Positions 34,701 to 48,300 of a stretch of DNA of 64,000 nucleotides are shown here, piece by piece (the stretch's first letter is position 1; each line of letters starts with the position of its first letter). This DNA is from Paragonimus westermani. Its lineage: Eukaryota > Platyhelminthes > Trematoda > Plagiorchiida > Troglotrematidae. The notes beneath the pieces are model-generated. The model saw only the letters and a program-made list of their open reading frames with translations. It ran no database searches and was not told the origin of the DNA. The position numbers and the translations under genes are program-made. The stretch covers positions 22,805 through 86,804 of the forward strand of contig QNGE01000431.1 in the NCBI GenBank assembly GCA_008508345.1, read 5' to 3'.

Positions 34701-37700
34701 ACAGCAACTTCCGTTTTCAGTAAGGTGGGCCGTAGTCCATACGATTACCATAAAGATCATTTCTGCGTGTTGTTTCTAGGTTACTTGTTGGACTTCGGTC
34801 TACTGATTCCAAGAAAAGTTAGATACATGAAAAACACCCAGCATGCTGAGCCAGTTAACTTCAAATTTTCACTCTTCGACCGGTCTTGGAGCAACCTCAC
34901 TCTTACAGGTAGCCGACAGTCGTGGTCCTTTTAGACGTAGTGGCTTCTTTCAACTCGGTTCCTCATAGCGTCCCCTGGGACTGCTTTCTCCATCAAGTAG
35001 TTCCACCGTCCATTAGGATTCTCGGGGTGAGAACCACTAAGCTTCTTAAGTTATTTCGGTACTTATGCTTTATCAACGGCATAGCCAGTTTCTTAACAGT
35101 CAGCCGTTGCTGTTGGCTAGTTTCCTGCCCAGCAACAGTAAGAACAAAACTGCACTGTACCGACGCATATTCTGAACCCGGGAATGTGCTCCAATATGAA
35201 CAGCATTCCTGAACGGGTCTCCACTACCCATAACGCACAGCTGTGAGGTTTTGTGTGAAGCCAAGTGTGATTCGGACAATGGGACACCACATGTAACAGT
35301 AGCGCACACGACGTCCAAAACTGGCGCTGAACAAAAATAGCTTGTACTCAGTGCACACTTTCAACAACCACCCACCATTATCTGAACGACTTGATGGCAT
35401 TCCAAACCTACAACCCAGACGAACTTCGGTCTCACCAAGGCGACCGACCCGGGCGTTCATATTTCCGACCATAGTGACTGTCAGAACCATGTATCCACAG
35501 AAGGAGAACGGCCGGATCCAAATAAAAGGCTACCTTGATACTGATGTCACTACACTTAACTGGAGTATAAGCGGTCACAATGAAAAGACTTCTGAAAGCT
35601 TCCTTGGTAGAACCTGCCAAGCGGACGTCAAAAAGTTCACTGCTATTAGAAATCCAATCTACCATCGCTGCTGTGGTGATCGTGTGGAGAACTATATCTG
35701 CTTCAGCATGCCAGATAGTGGCAGCCATGCAGTCACCTGAAGTGTTTAATCAGTATCGGATAGACAGTGTGGGCGCTGCTAATTCCATACGTTGACTTCT
35801 GTCATGTATTCTAGTCTCCGAAATGTAACAGACATCGACATTCAACGTGTCTAACGTTCGTGTGAGAGCGGCCTGTTGACCTATCTGTTTTAGGGTGTGA
35901 GGGTTGAAAGCACCTACATTAATTCTCTTTCTGGGTCTAAGTACGGAACGAGTGAGGACTGAGGCTGGATGATAAGAAATGGGACTTATCGACACGGTGT
36001 TACTGGGCTTAGCTATACCTGTTGTGGGACCTGCAGATCAGTGACCGAAAATCGAGTTCGGGAGAGGCGTGATAGCTCAATTTGAAAGGACAATGGAGGA
36101 GAGGTCGGCACTAGCGTGTTCTCGCCTATCCACCCTACTGTATACAGTAGACAGGGCGACCCGGTTGATACTGCGAGACGGCTGATGCAGTATGGAATTA
36201 ACAGTGCTGTGATTATTCGTGGTTTTATATGGTCTGATACACAACTAGGACACCTGGACCCAGACAGGAATGATTAGAGTTCTCAACCGAAGCGACTGTC
36301 TCAGAAGCCTGTCACAAGGTAGCAGGTAAGTGGCATTGTACTAAAATCAGTACCTTCTCCAACCTCTAACCTGCGGGTCCAGGAGATTGGGGTTTGCCAT
36401 ACGTCTGTCTGTTGGCATGCCCGGCATAAATGAATGTCTGTTTCGCCGTCGCACCGTCCGGTTTAGCCCAACAAGTCATCGAGATGCACAAGCCGTCATA
36501 TTGCATCAAGGTCCAGTTTCGTAACGGAAGTAGGTACTGTGGCCTACGGTACAGTGGTTCGTAGGTTAAGCGTACATTGGATCTCACAGAAATCCCTGGA
36601 GTTATCAGATGTCAGACGGAACATTCCTCCTGTCGGCTCACATAACAAGTTTAGGAGGGATATCCGTCGGAAGTTGGTCTCCGATCGTGAGGCTCAGCAA
36701 ATGGAGAGAGTTAAGGAAGTGAAAACCGCTTTCATCTCAGGAGACTTTAGCCGGTTCTTCCAGCTTGTTCGTGCTACTGATCCAAGGCGATCGTCTTTCA
36801 GTGAATCTGTCATCGAGGGAGGTGGCATACGGATCCATAGTGTGTCCAGAAGATTAGAGCTCTAAGTGGAAAACTTTGAGGGTCAATTCAACTGGCCTCC
36901 TGTTTCTACTGTATTACCGCCACATACTTGCAGCGTCGTACCCTTGTCGGTAGATTCAGGACCACCCACTGATACTGAGGTCTGAAGTTACATTTCAGCT
37001 CCCAACCGTTATCGCGTTGTTGGTCCAAATGATCGTACCGACACTTTTCAAAGAAGATTGGGTGCGTTAGTAAAGGCCTTGACTCAGCTGTCTCAATGTA
37101 TGTGGACGACGGATTACATCGTTTTCTGCTGGGGTCACTCGATAATATTTTCCGAATTCAAGTATGTGTCCGGGACTCATGCAAACACCACAGGGAATAA
37201 GCACGTCTACAGTGGTTACTAGTGCTCTTAGATGCATTACATTCTGTCTATTCACTGCAGCGTTGAAGGTAGGTGTTATGGAATAACGGGCAGGGTTCCG
37301 TCCCGGGTGGGTAGGTATTGGTCAAATCTCTACTCTTCACCTAATTCTGGAGCAGCGCCACACGTACCACCGACTAACAATGGCCGTATTCCTCCACTAT
37401 AAACGTACGTTCGATTCAGTGAATCGGTCTACACTTTTAGTGTCACTTAAACGTGGAGGTTTGCCGACTAAGTATGTGAACATTCTGTCAGTAAATTATC
37501 CTCTTACTTTAGCTTACGTCACTTCAGTTTTGTCATGGACGAAATAATAAAGGGACTGTCCGCAACACTCACAAAACGCCGGCTGGTGGAAGTTTGGCTG
37601 ATCTTGGTTACACTGACGACAAGGTGTTTGACAATTTCTAAATGGCGTGAACAATGCTAGAAGCTGCCTAGCGCCCGGCTAAATATCTCGGAATGCACTT

Positions 37701-40700
37701 TGCAGCTCCAAAGTGCAAAACGTTTCCGCAAGACTGTTGTGATTTCTTAGATTCAATAATAGACAATGACATTATGGAGGTTGCTGACAGGCCTGTGTAC
37801 TTGGGAAGCTGCATCAGCAACGGCATAGGTGTAGGAAGTGAAATGGGAGCGCGCCCTTCTAAGAATGGATTGGTGTGCCCTAACCTAAGACGCCTCTAGC
37901 GACAGTGAGGGTTGTGTTACTTTACGGTAGTGAAACGTGGCCGCTCAGAGAGGAAGACGTGGACCACCTTCAAGTATTTTACCGATGTCTGCGTTCGATC
38001 GCTCACATCCATTGTCCTCAACGTGTAAGTAACGAGGAGACTAAAATGCGGGTAGTTGGTGGTGCTTGTCAAACATGTTTTTTTGTTCAATCTTCACGTT
38101 TACGTAGGCTTAGATGGCTGGGTGATGTATTAAAGGTGGCAGCTAGTTTTGGGCACTGCCAATGTTGTGGCCGACTGGCATAAGGTGTGAGGTGGACGGA
38201 TGGTGACCTGGCAGAGGTTGGTCACCGTAGAGCACAGAGGACCTCGCGACTCACAGTTGTTGGTTGCATACGTCTGTTGGACTCAGTAGGCTCAGTAACC
38301 CGAATGTTGTAACCGCTAGGCAGATATGTCTGTGAACTAAGTATACTCATTGACATGGGGCAGTGAAAGTCGTAAGGAAGCCGTCTCGTTGATGGCGCTT
38401 TACTTTTACTTATAGCTCAGCTGTTTGCCTGTAAATTGTAGGCACCTTGGTATTGAGTGTTTGAATATGAACGTAGCTGTTCCTAGTAATTGGGTTTCTT
38501 CTTTCCTTCTGCTTTTTCTTTCCAACCAGGTTTTGCCTTTTTCTTTATGGTTGCATGTCAGGTGGGCATCAGTGGGAACCACTGATGTATTCTTGTTGAT
38601 TATAATGGTGATGGTGTACGGACTTCGCAGTTATTAGTCCGGTTATTGATCTTCTCCGAGTACGCACTTACCGGGTCCGATGGTCCGCGGTATTCTCGGC
38701 AGTGCTGGCAGTGTTCGACTGATAAGCGGTGCGCGCCTGTCCGGCGTTTTGGTGTTAAGAGGTTCTTTCTCGTCATCGGACGCATCCCTCAAACTTTGTC
38801 AACGAATTTAAGCAACCTTTCCGTCGGTTGAATGTTTTATATATGTCAGCCTCTTGTTGTGGCACGGTGTTGTACGTGGATGCTACTGGCACGAGAGTTA
38901 GCATTAAAGCCTGCTCGAGAACAGATGTGACAGGAAACCTAACGGAACGACCGGGTGCAAACAGTGTAAAGTCCTGCACCTCATCATTTTATCCCTAAAT
39001 TAGAGATGCTCTGTTTATCCATATGATTTCGTAACACTTCAAGGTCAGTAACGGCCACTGCTCTATCACTGCCTATGATGATGAATGGTACCCTGGACGT
39101 CGCTATGCTCGCTGGCCATGTAGACACACAACTTGTTTGTCTTCTTTCGGAAGAGAGATGACAATGCGTCACATAGAGACCGCCACATGGAACTTTGCCG
39201 TAGATGCAGTTTGACCGCATTACTTTCAGCCATTGGTGATGTCATTCTATTAAGAGCTGGCATTCCTTTCAGAGCAACCACATTGACTCAGCCCATTTTA
39301 TTGCTCGTGCTCGTTTTGCTTCAGCGCATACTCATGTCATCCACACATAATACTACAGCCGTCACCTGGAACGTTAACGATGAGGCTGTAGGAAACGTTT
39401 ATTCGACAATGCTGACAGCAAAATTGCCGAAGTCACCGCTGCATAATTATGCAAATGGACTGTAGGCAGAAGCATCAAAAGTCATTCAAAATGGTCGTGA
39501 GTAAGCTTGTTCCAGCAGATCATGGCGGGTACGAAAGAAGCCCATTTCTTCCGTTTTAAGAAAGCTTAATGACAAACGTCACACAGCCCCCCTAATTTCG
39601 GATACGAAATTGACCGTCGGGAACTGAAGCATAAATTGACGAAGATCCGACGTGAGGAATGTGAAACTTACTTGACCAGGAGAGCTAAAACGGTAGTAGA
39701 AATGTTCTTACTACAAAGCAGTCGGATACTGTTTTCTCTGGTTCGTGGATACTCTCACTGTTGCCACGGTACTAGTGAAACTGTATGTGGAAAATGGCTC
39801 ACGAATGCACGTGCTACGGTGACTTGCCCAATGGGCCGAACATTCCGAAGAACAGCTCAACTGGATAATCCATCCAGTTCAACCACAGGCTATGGAAAGA
39901 ACGTGTTTGGCATGACATTCCCAGCGGCCCTCTGTCGGAACTCCAAGCTGCCTAGCTGTTTAAGTTATTTAGACGCAGTAAAGCCCTAGCTCCGGTCTTT
40001 GTTTCCCTAGATTATTTCAACGATATTGGTCTGTGGTTACTTGGACCGTCATTCGCCAGTCATCGTCACTTGTACCTTCGCGAAGACATCCATTGGTCGA
40101 TTAAAAGCAGAGTGTACAAACGTCTGTGCGGTGATTCTCACCTTGTTTCTCAGGGACGTGGCTCGTTCGTCTGGAAGATGCATATGAATTCCCTGCATTC
40201 GGCCGCCGTTGTTTGCGTTAGCTGACTCATATCAAATGGACTGACTGTGTGAGCGACGCGGCATTTCGTCGGCACGTATTCGGAAGTGGTGCACTTTCGC
40301 TGCCGGCAACCGATATGGTGAAACTACAGTCTGCTGATTAGACCACGTACTAAGTATGTCGATGGGGCGTCTGTCGCATAGCTGATTGTTCAGCGTGGCT
40401 GCTGATATTCTGAAAAAGCTGCAAAGCGGCTGGGCGATGATGTGGTCATGGGTTATAAAAACACTTGGTGTTCTACTGATCATATTTGGTGGGTGCCATC
40501 TACCCGGTTGGGGAATTCGCGACTGTCTACACCGCTGGGTGGAAACACCGATATCGCCTTTTGTCCCGGTCAGTGGTGAGTCTGTATCCGCAAGCTTGTT
40601 GGCCCTCCTTATTTTACGACACTCTTGTTTTTACTACTGGTGAGCAGTGAGAGATTTCGTTCTTACATAAATTGATCGTCACTCACAATTGATAACACCT

Positions 40701-43700
40701 GTCGCGTTCCCATTGACTTTTCAGTCAACTCCTTTCGAAAAGAAGCACTATATTCGAGATCCGCTCTTTTTAGAGCTTGTTGATGTAAATTCTTTCCAGA
40801 GCAGGGACTAGACTTCTATCCACGCTTTCATAAGGCATCCGTGCTGACCACCGCGTCACTGATTTCACATTGGGCACGACTGGGCCATTTGGATGCTCAG
40901 CCATATTCGCGACTAATTATGAGTAATGCTCAGTTTATGCCAGTTTCCTTGCTCGTCTGTTTTCTCCTTTCTTGTCTACACATCCGTACTTGTTTATTGC
41001 TGAGCAGCTTCATGGACCGTTGTTAGGACCAACGGCAGCCCGAGCCGTATGTACCCACATATACGGTTCAAAGCTGAAAGTGGTTGATTGATTGGCGAAT
41101 TGTTCCATATGGTAGACTGGGAAAGTGCACCGTGAGGTGCGCTCGTTAACAATCATTATGTATTCAAAGTACTACTGGACCACTATACGAAACCAGGAAA
41201 GTGTTGATCTAGTGGTTAACATATCCATGACATCGACAGGTCTTATAATACGACGAGTTCTTTGAAACGAATACCTGTCTACGTGTCAGTATGTCGGCCA
41301 AACCTCCATCTTGGGACAAACTGGAGCATCCACACCTCTTTTCTCAGCCAGTGACCTAGTATTCACTGCGTCAGAGTTACTCACTGACCGTATTTTATAT
41401 CGGGCCACTAAACGCAAGGAAAGTGAGATGTTTGAGGAATAGGAGATTCGGATCTAGTCGATGATGCATTAATTACATTCTTACCGTGCGATGAGTCTTA
41501 AGACATCGACACTCTTAATGGCGGCTGATCTATTGGCTGGTTTCGATTCGGTTCATCATCATCGGTTACTCAAGACGTTCTGTGGAACTGCTTCCCTCGC
41601 AATGGAGTTCCAAAGAAACACTTAAATCTGCCAAGATCATTGTGTACCCACTCTGGTAATTTACAGGCAACTCTTGATTGATCATCATCGATGGTGTTCA
41701 CCAGGGTCGTTCAGTTTAATCATTGATGACACTCTGGAAGGCGCGCTTCAGAAACCCAGTTAGCTTTGTTTTAAGTTTTTGACACTAGGTCTACTGACGA
41801 AGTATGCAAACAATATCGTTTTGTTTGGCGCTTTTAAGGAGGGAGAAAAGGCGAATGACCGGCTTGGTTTGTACTGGGTGCAAACCTTCGAAGTGTAAAG
41901 GGCTGTCCCAGGACTGTGGTGTTTTCACTGTCACGTTCTTCGCTGTTGACCACCCTCGTGAGGCTGGACAATCTCACGCGTTTCAGTAGCACCATCTCGT
42001 CAACTGGAACTACCGTGGAAAGGGTATCAACGAAGATAACAAGGACGCTTTTTATCTTAGCCGGTCTGCCTCATCTGCGGCTTCGGAAAGACTTCCGATT
42101 ATCGTTGAAAGAAAGGATATACAGTGCTTATGTGCTTTTGCCCTGATTCCAAATATGGCCTGCTCTCGGCAAATTAATCGATAGACCTGCAGTGTCTGAC
42201 CATCGTTGTCTCTACCAGTTAAGCTACACCAAATTGTATGATCACGTGAACAAAGCGGGCGTTCTGCGATGCGTATTCCGGAACGCCTGGAATATATGAT
42301 CAGCTGGTCCACCAATCTGCAGTGACTGGGTAACGCCCTCTGCATGTCAAGTACACGGATCATTATTCGCTGAGACCATCAACAGTCATGTAAGGTGGCA
42401 TGTTGTTCAACTGGCGACGTGATCACAAAGTGTGAAGACTCCGCCTGTCGTTTGGTAAGGTATGTAGATGTCACCTCTGTTTGGGGTTCTGGCAATTACT
42501 CAACACACTGGTTGGAAACGCCATCCAATATGGGGAACTGGTGCAGCTGATGGCGTGCATGCATTCGTAACCTCTCCTTTTCTCTTGTTTAGTTCTACTT
42601 TTATCCATTTTTATTTTTAGTGAGTTTTCCCTTCTTACTTCACATTAATGTTGAAGTGAGCAGCTGCCCCGAGTCACAGCATTGCCTGATTAAGTTCATG
42701 ACCGCTATGTATAAATGAGTGAAAAGTGTTTTTTCGAAATATCGAGTACACTTATCGGGTGTGTGGGCGGAGGGAACGCAGTCCGGAGCTAAATGGAGAA
42801 GCCACAGGGTTGTTTCATTATGGACTATTTCGGGTGGGATGTAATTTTTCAGATGACTGTACTACTCGATGGACTGAAACAGTGCCACGGGAAATCCACT
42901 ATTGGTTCACCATAGTCTTGAATGTGTAGTCAACTTCGCAAATGTGCACCCGTTATTCTCCCATTAGTTCACTGACCAGGAGAACGTCATCGTGGTTGGC
43001 GGGGACATGTTCCTAACGGATGTGCGCCGGTCTGCATTGCGGATATTGTTATTAATGACTTATTTTACATAGTTACACCGTACTTTTCAATGAGGTTGCG
43101 TTGATGATATCGTCTTACACAACTAAAGTCGTTATTTAAAAGCCTTTGAGACCTCGGTCCTGTTTTTTCTACTGGCTGCCACGCTGCGTTAGTGTGATCC
43201 ACTTAGTTTGAGCGACTCTAGAAACAGATCAACACTTCTGTGGATTGACCTCGAATCACAGATAACTTATAACAGGATGCCGGGGAATGTACTTGCTTTT
43301 GTATGCACAAGTGATGTTAGTACGATTGGGGCAGCTTCAGCCCCTTGGATCGATGCTTGTATCCCTACCGTATCAACGGTGGCCAGATTTATTTAGAGGG
43401 TTTTCACACTGGTTTTATAGTACGGGTGTTAATCCTCAGAATTCCATATGCGAACTATATAACGTGTTGGACAGAGGATCTTACATAAGATTTTCCGTGA
43501 GTATGCAGTCGCCCTTTCTAAATTCATTAATTCTTTTGCTGTTTTCTATCAGAACAAAGAAGCCAGAATAAAACAACTTCGGCTAGGTCACCGGGTTGGC
43601 TGCAAAACCAAGAGGCGTCAAAAACGTTTGGAGCGCTCGATCGATCATGTGCACAAATTTGAAGAGCGGAAAGCTGCCAAGGGCTCTAATTTGAACAGCC

Positions 43701-45345
43701 TAGTGGCTATAAATCTACTTCATGACCCACAGACGTTTGCTGAAAAACTTTTTCGCAAGGTGGAACGCTGCTCCGATCGCTTCGAAATACGACTGTTTCT
43801 GCTGGACTTGATCACGCGGTTGATCGGGTTGCATAAACTTCTGGTGCTTAATTTCTATCCCTTCATTCAACGCTTCTTGCGGCCGCATCAACGAGGTATG
43901 TTTACATTACCATATCCTGCTTTTACACTGGGTTACTTGGCTGCCTGTTAACAGAATTTTGGAATGTTTGTGCTTCAGAAACTGTAGCTTGTTATTCTTG
44001 ATAGTTCTACGGACGTCTTTTCTTACTATCACGAATCAAATTTCAGTGGTGTGGAGATGATTGATTCCTCAGGTTAATGAATCATCAATCAATCATGGAT
44101 TTACAGAGTTGACCGCTGATACAATTCTTCCTTTTATAGGAATCCAAGTAGAAACACGCCTTCAAATAAACCGAATAAGATTAGACGAGGTGACATTTCT
44201 GTCTACCTCGGTGTCAATAGTAAACTACGTTCGACGGAGTTTGTGTGCTTCACTGCTGACCAGCTTGTTCTGCCTACCTAGTAACGCATCATCCTGATTG
44301 TTTGAAAGAACGGTTCTTGCACAGTTGCGATGCTACTCTTGGTCGCCTAATTAGTAGTGCACTAACAGGGGTATCATCCGGCCATTCCAATCGTTGAACT
44401 ACGCTGATTGTGACTCGACACTATTCGATGCGGTGGATAAGCTTTCAGCATAATCCGAAAGTATGTTTTGAATACATCCACTGCGCGCAGGAATGAAGAT
44501 AACTGAGGTGGATGAGATAAGTGGGAATCAGAGTTCCTCGTTTAGTTGTTTTCAACCACGCGCTAGATAGTCTCGCTATCAAGTATTCCTGTCATTGAAT
44601 CTGGCTGCGGTTTACATGAAAACTGTGTATCTTCCGTTGTTTTCGATGTCTAACTGTTAAGCGAGGTGCCGTAAATAAAATCCCTCATCTTGTCACCCTT
44701 TCGCCGCAATCACGTTCGGAAGATACTGGAGATATTGTCCTTCCGGCAGTTGTATCATTCAGTCACTACCAAAGCTGAATGTCTGTGTCTATTCTGGTAA
44801 TCTGCTGTTTACCAATTGTTTTGTGAAGCAGCAATCAATGAATTTCTCAATGACTGCATTCACTGATCACAGAGCAATGAGTTATCGGTGGGAAACCGTC
44901 GCAATTTATAGATCACACTGGTTTTACGTGCAAACCAGTGCTCTGCTCGAGTTGCTGTAATTCCATATATATATATATGTATGTATATATAATATGAAGT
45001 AATCGAGAAAGTGGGCACATACTGAGTAGTGAACGATTTACTGTTACTGGTAAACAGATTGAGAATAACACGTTACGGGCAAGTTGTAATATTCTACGTT
45101 TCAACCACCTCGGGTGGCCTTCCTCAGTAGTGTTTAATCGATTACTACACTCCGGAGGAAGGCCACTCGAGGTGGTTGAAACGTAGAGTATTACAACTTC
45201 CTCGTAACGTTGTGTTATTTTCAATCTGTTTATCACTAATATGTTAAACACGACGCCCGAACTGTTCAACTTCATTCGTACTAAATTTGGTGCGGATATC
45301 TCACAACTGATTTATTGTGACGTTTCAAATCCACGCTAGGATCCG

Positions 45346-45388
<43 letters not shown>

Positions 45389-48300
45389 CCATATTCCGTT
45401 TATCATCACCGCCTCTTCGCAATCCCTTTTTCACATCAATGTTTTTGCGGCCAATCTTTTTTTCGTTTCTTTATTTGTAAGCACAGTGTCGAACATCCCA
45501 AACGATGTGAGTTCTGGCTTCTAATGTATCATAATTCCCACTGCGGTACTGGACAAAATGTTAGTTTCCTTAGCTCACCCATACGATTACGTGCGGTAAC
45601 TGCGACGAATTACGTTTTTATTTAATTCTCTGTTCATTACAATCGCTTCACCAAATTTCTGCTTTTAACGGACCGTTGTTTTTTCCTGATTGATTCCGAA
45701 TTGCAGAAGTTACTCGGCTCTTACTGTTCATCACCCAGGCCACTCACGATGAAGTGCCACCAGATGTAAGTCTCATTTTGCATCTGTGTGATTTTATGAT
45801 GTGAGAACGGTGTCTCACTCAGACCTGTGGATCGTATTTTTAGGATTACTGTTACAGCAGTTTGACATTACGGCTGCGAAGCTTGACTGCTATGCGTTGT
45901 TGAAATATAAGTCCATAGTCAACCGTTCAACCGTGCGTGTATCAACAGATGAGTGGCGGTGAAGACAGGCGTTCGGGCATGTGAATCAGTCAAGCTCATT
46001 TATCAAAGTTCTCAAATCGTGTTCATTTAGATTTTTAGGTTGTGTATCAGGATTCATCCCCACTCTTCCACCAAGTCAAATACTCCTTACCGAACCCCCA
46101 GCTCAATAACGTTACGTACGGCAACTAGACGAAGAGACATTAACGTCATCACTTGTAAGTAAGAAACAGCGAGTCTTGTCTGTCCTCCAATTTGGATTCG
46201 TTCTCGTCCACCTGACCTCTGACTGAAAACGTTGAGACGTGCACCAACTAATCGCGTACAACGGAGCGCATCCTGCAGTTGCTTGACCGAGTTGTTTGTG
46301 AAGCAGTGATGATTAATTGGGCAGTAAAGTGCAACCTTCAGCGTATGAACACCTTGGTGTTGCTTGACCGAGTTAAGGAATTAACTTTAGTCTTATCCTC
46401 CTGTCTCACCTTTGAATTTCGGCTTATGCTGTCCACCCCTCTGTTACTATAAACTATAGGTGATTTACTGCTGGTGATAGTGATAGTGATCCGAATGACT
46501 ACATTTTTCTCTTTCCCTGTATCGCATTACTATTTTCCGAATTATTAAGTTTTGGTAGCAGTTTCGTCAGGCTTAATATTAACTTGTTTACCGATAACAA
46601 CCCGCAGTCAAACTGCTATTGATTGCGCATCAGTTTTCCCAATTTCATCCGGAGTTATTTTCCTTACCCTGCGTTCTACTTGCTTTACTAAACGTTTGAC
46701 TTCAATAAATTTTACTGTCTTCGTACGCTCAACTTGTTCGTGAATTTTTATAGCTCACGCTTATTTTCTCCGGTTGACTGTCGGGTGTTGTGTAGGTGAT
46801 AGAGCCTGTGCTACGAACGATCGCAGACAATTTTATCACAGAACGCGCTTCCTCGGAGGCAATCACAGTGGGGCTGAACACAACTCGGGAGATTTGTGCC
46901 CGATGTCCATACGCGATTTCGGTCGATCTTCTCTCCGACCTCATTCAATATCGGACGTACAGAAACAAGAACGTGGTGGCTGCCGCTCGATCTTTGATCC
47001 GGCTCTATCGCCTGGTAAGTGCACCGTATACGATTCAATTGACCGGCTTCTTCGTATTGTACACTGCAGGGGTTAATTATTTGAGACGTTTGCTGGCGAT
47101 CCTCGCTTTTCTTTCTGCAGGGTGAACTTATCGTCTCTGTATGTCCGAATTAGTGGGTTGGTCAAGATGTAACTACTAGAGATTGTTTTCTGCTCAATCT
47201 TACAGTGCTCATAGCAGCTCAGTGATAACGACAGCTCTTGTTTAAGTTTGACCGGCTCTCATACACCTGTACTTTGAACAGCAGCAGAAGCCTAAGAGTT
47301 TGAAAGCTGGAAACGTTTTGTAAACATGTGCGCTGCTACTCATCTTTCACTCTTTACGATAGTTGCTCTGCGTCTTCAGTTTGCCCTCCGATTCTGATGA
47401 CACTTTTATGGTGATTATTAGTGGTCCTCCAATCAAACGGCAAAAAGTACCTGTTCTGCTGCTTCTCCATACTTACGTATAACACTCTTGGTATACATAC
47501 ACGAATAGGCGGCCGTAAATCCAAGCAGGTGATACTGCGGCTCGAGCCACCGTTCATCATAAAATTCAGTCGGAGTATTCTACAGGAAGATAGCATGTTC
47601 ATCAAGTGTATGCCTGAGCGTTCATGGTAGATGCCACTGAGACCTTTTCCCTTCGGTTCGTTAAATATTGCTGTCGTCATCGAAACGTCACGTGTTTACT
47701 TCCTAACGGGTATCAAGACAGCATGTGATAAACCAGTGGTAACGAAGTCCGTCTGATTATATGGTCGCGTATTTGCACATTGGTTGCCGCTACTAACCTA
47801 GTGTCGTAGCATCACCCTACTTGCCCAGATAAATTTCACGTGTTCATGCAAATTCAAGTTACCCACCCATGCATTTCCACCGTTCCTCATGGAACATTGT
47901 TGTACATAACGACAGTCGTAGTGTAAGCTGACAAGATTGCAGTCGGGCCTAATTCACTTGATATTGGTGCAGGTTTTTCTCAGAAGTGCCTTTCAGCTGG
48001 CAATCCACAATTCATTGATTCTGAATGTGGGGATATCCATGCAAAATGCGCTATTTCTCAACACCTCCATAAAAACGTTTCACATAACATATCAGTGCGG
48101 AGCATCTGATGGTAAACAAACATTGACCTCAGTTATTTAGAAAATTAGGTATGGCCCCTTATACGTTCGTGTTCGATTGGATGTTGCTGTTCCCAAGCTA
48201 ATTGATAGTGAGAGATCAACTAACCAAATGATACGATGAGTTTATTCTAGAACCTGTTTAGTAGTGGTTGACTGTTCTGTTCGCTTTGTTTTGCTCTTCT

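Noticed and set aside
45345..45625. 102-codon ORF starting in the TATC repeat
   Set aside because: The first third is repeat-encoded (SIYL)n and the remainder lies in the intron between two SDA1 exons.
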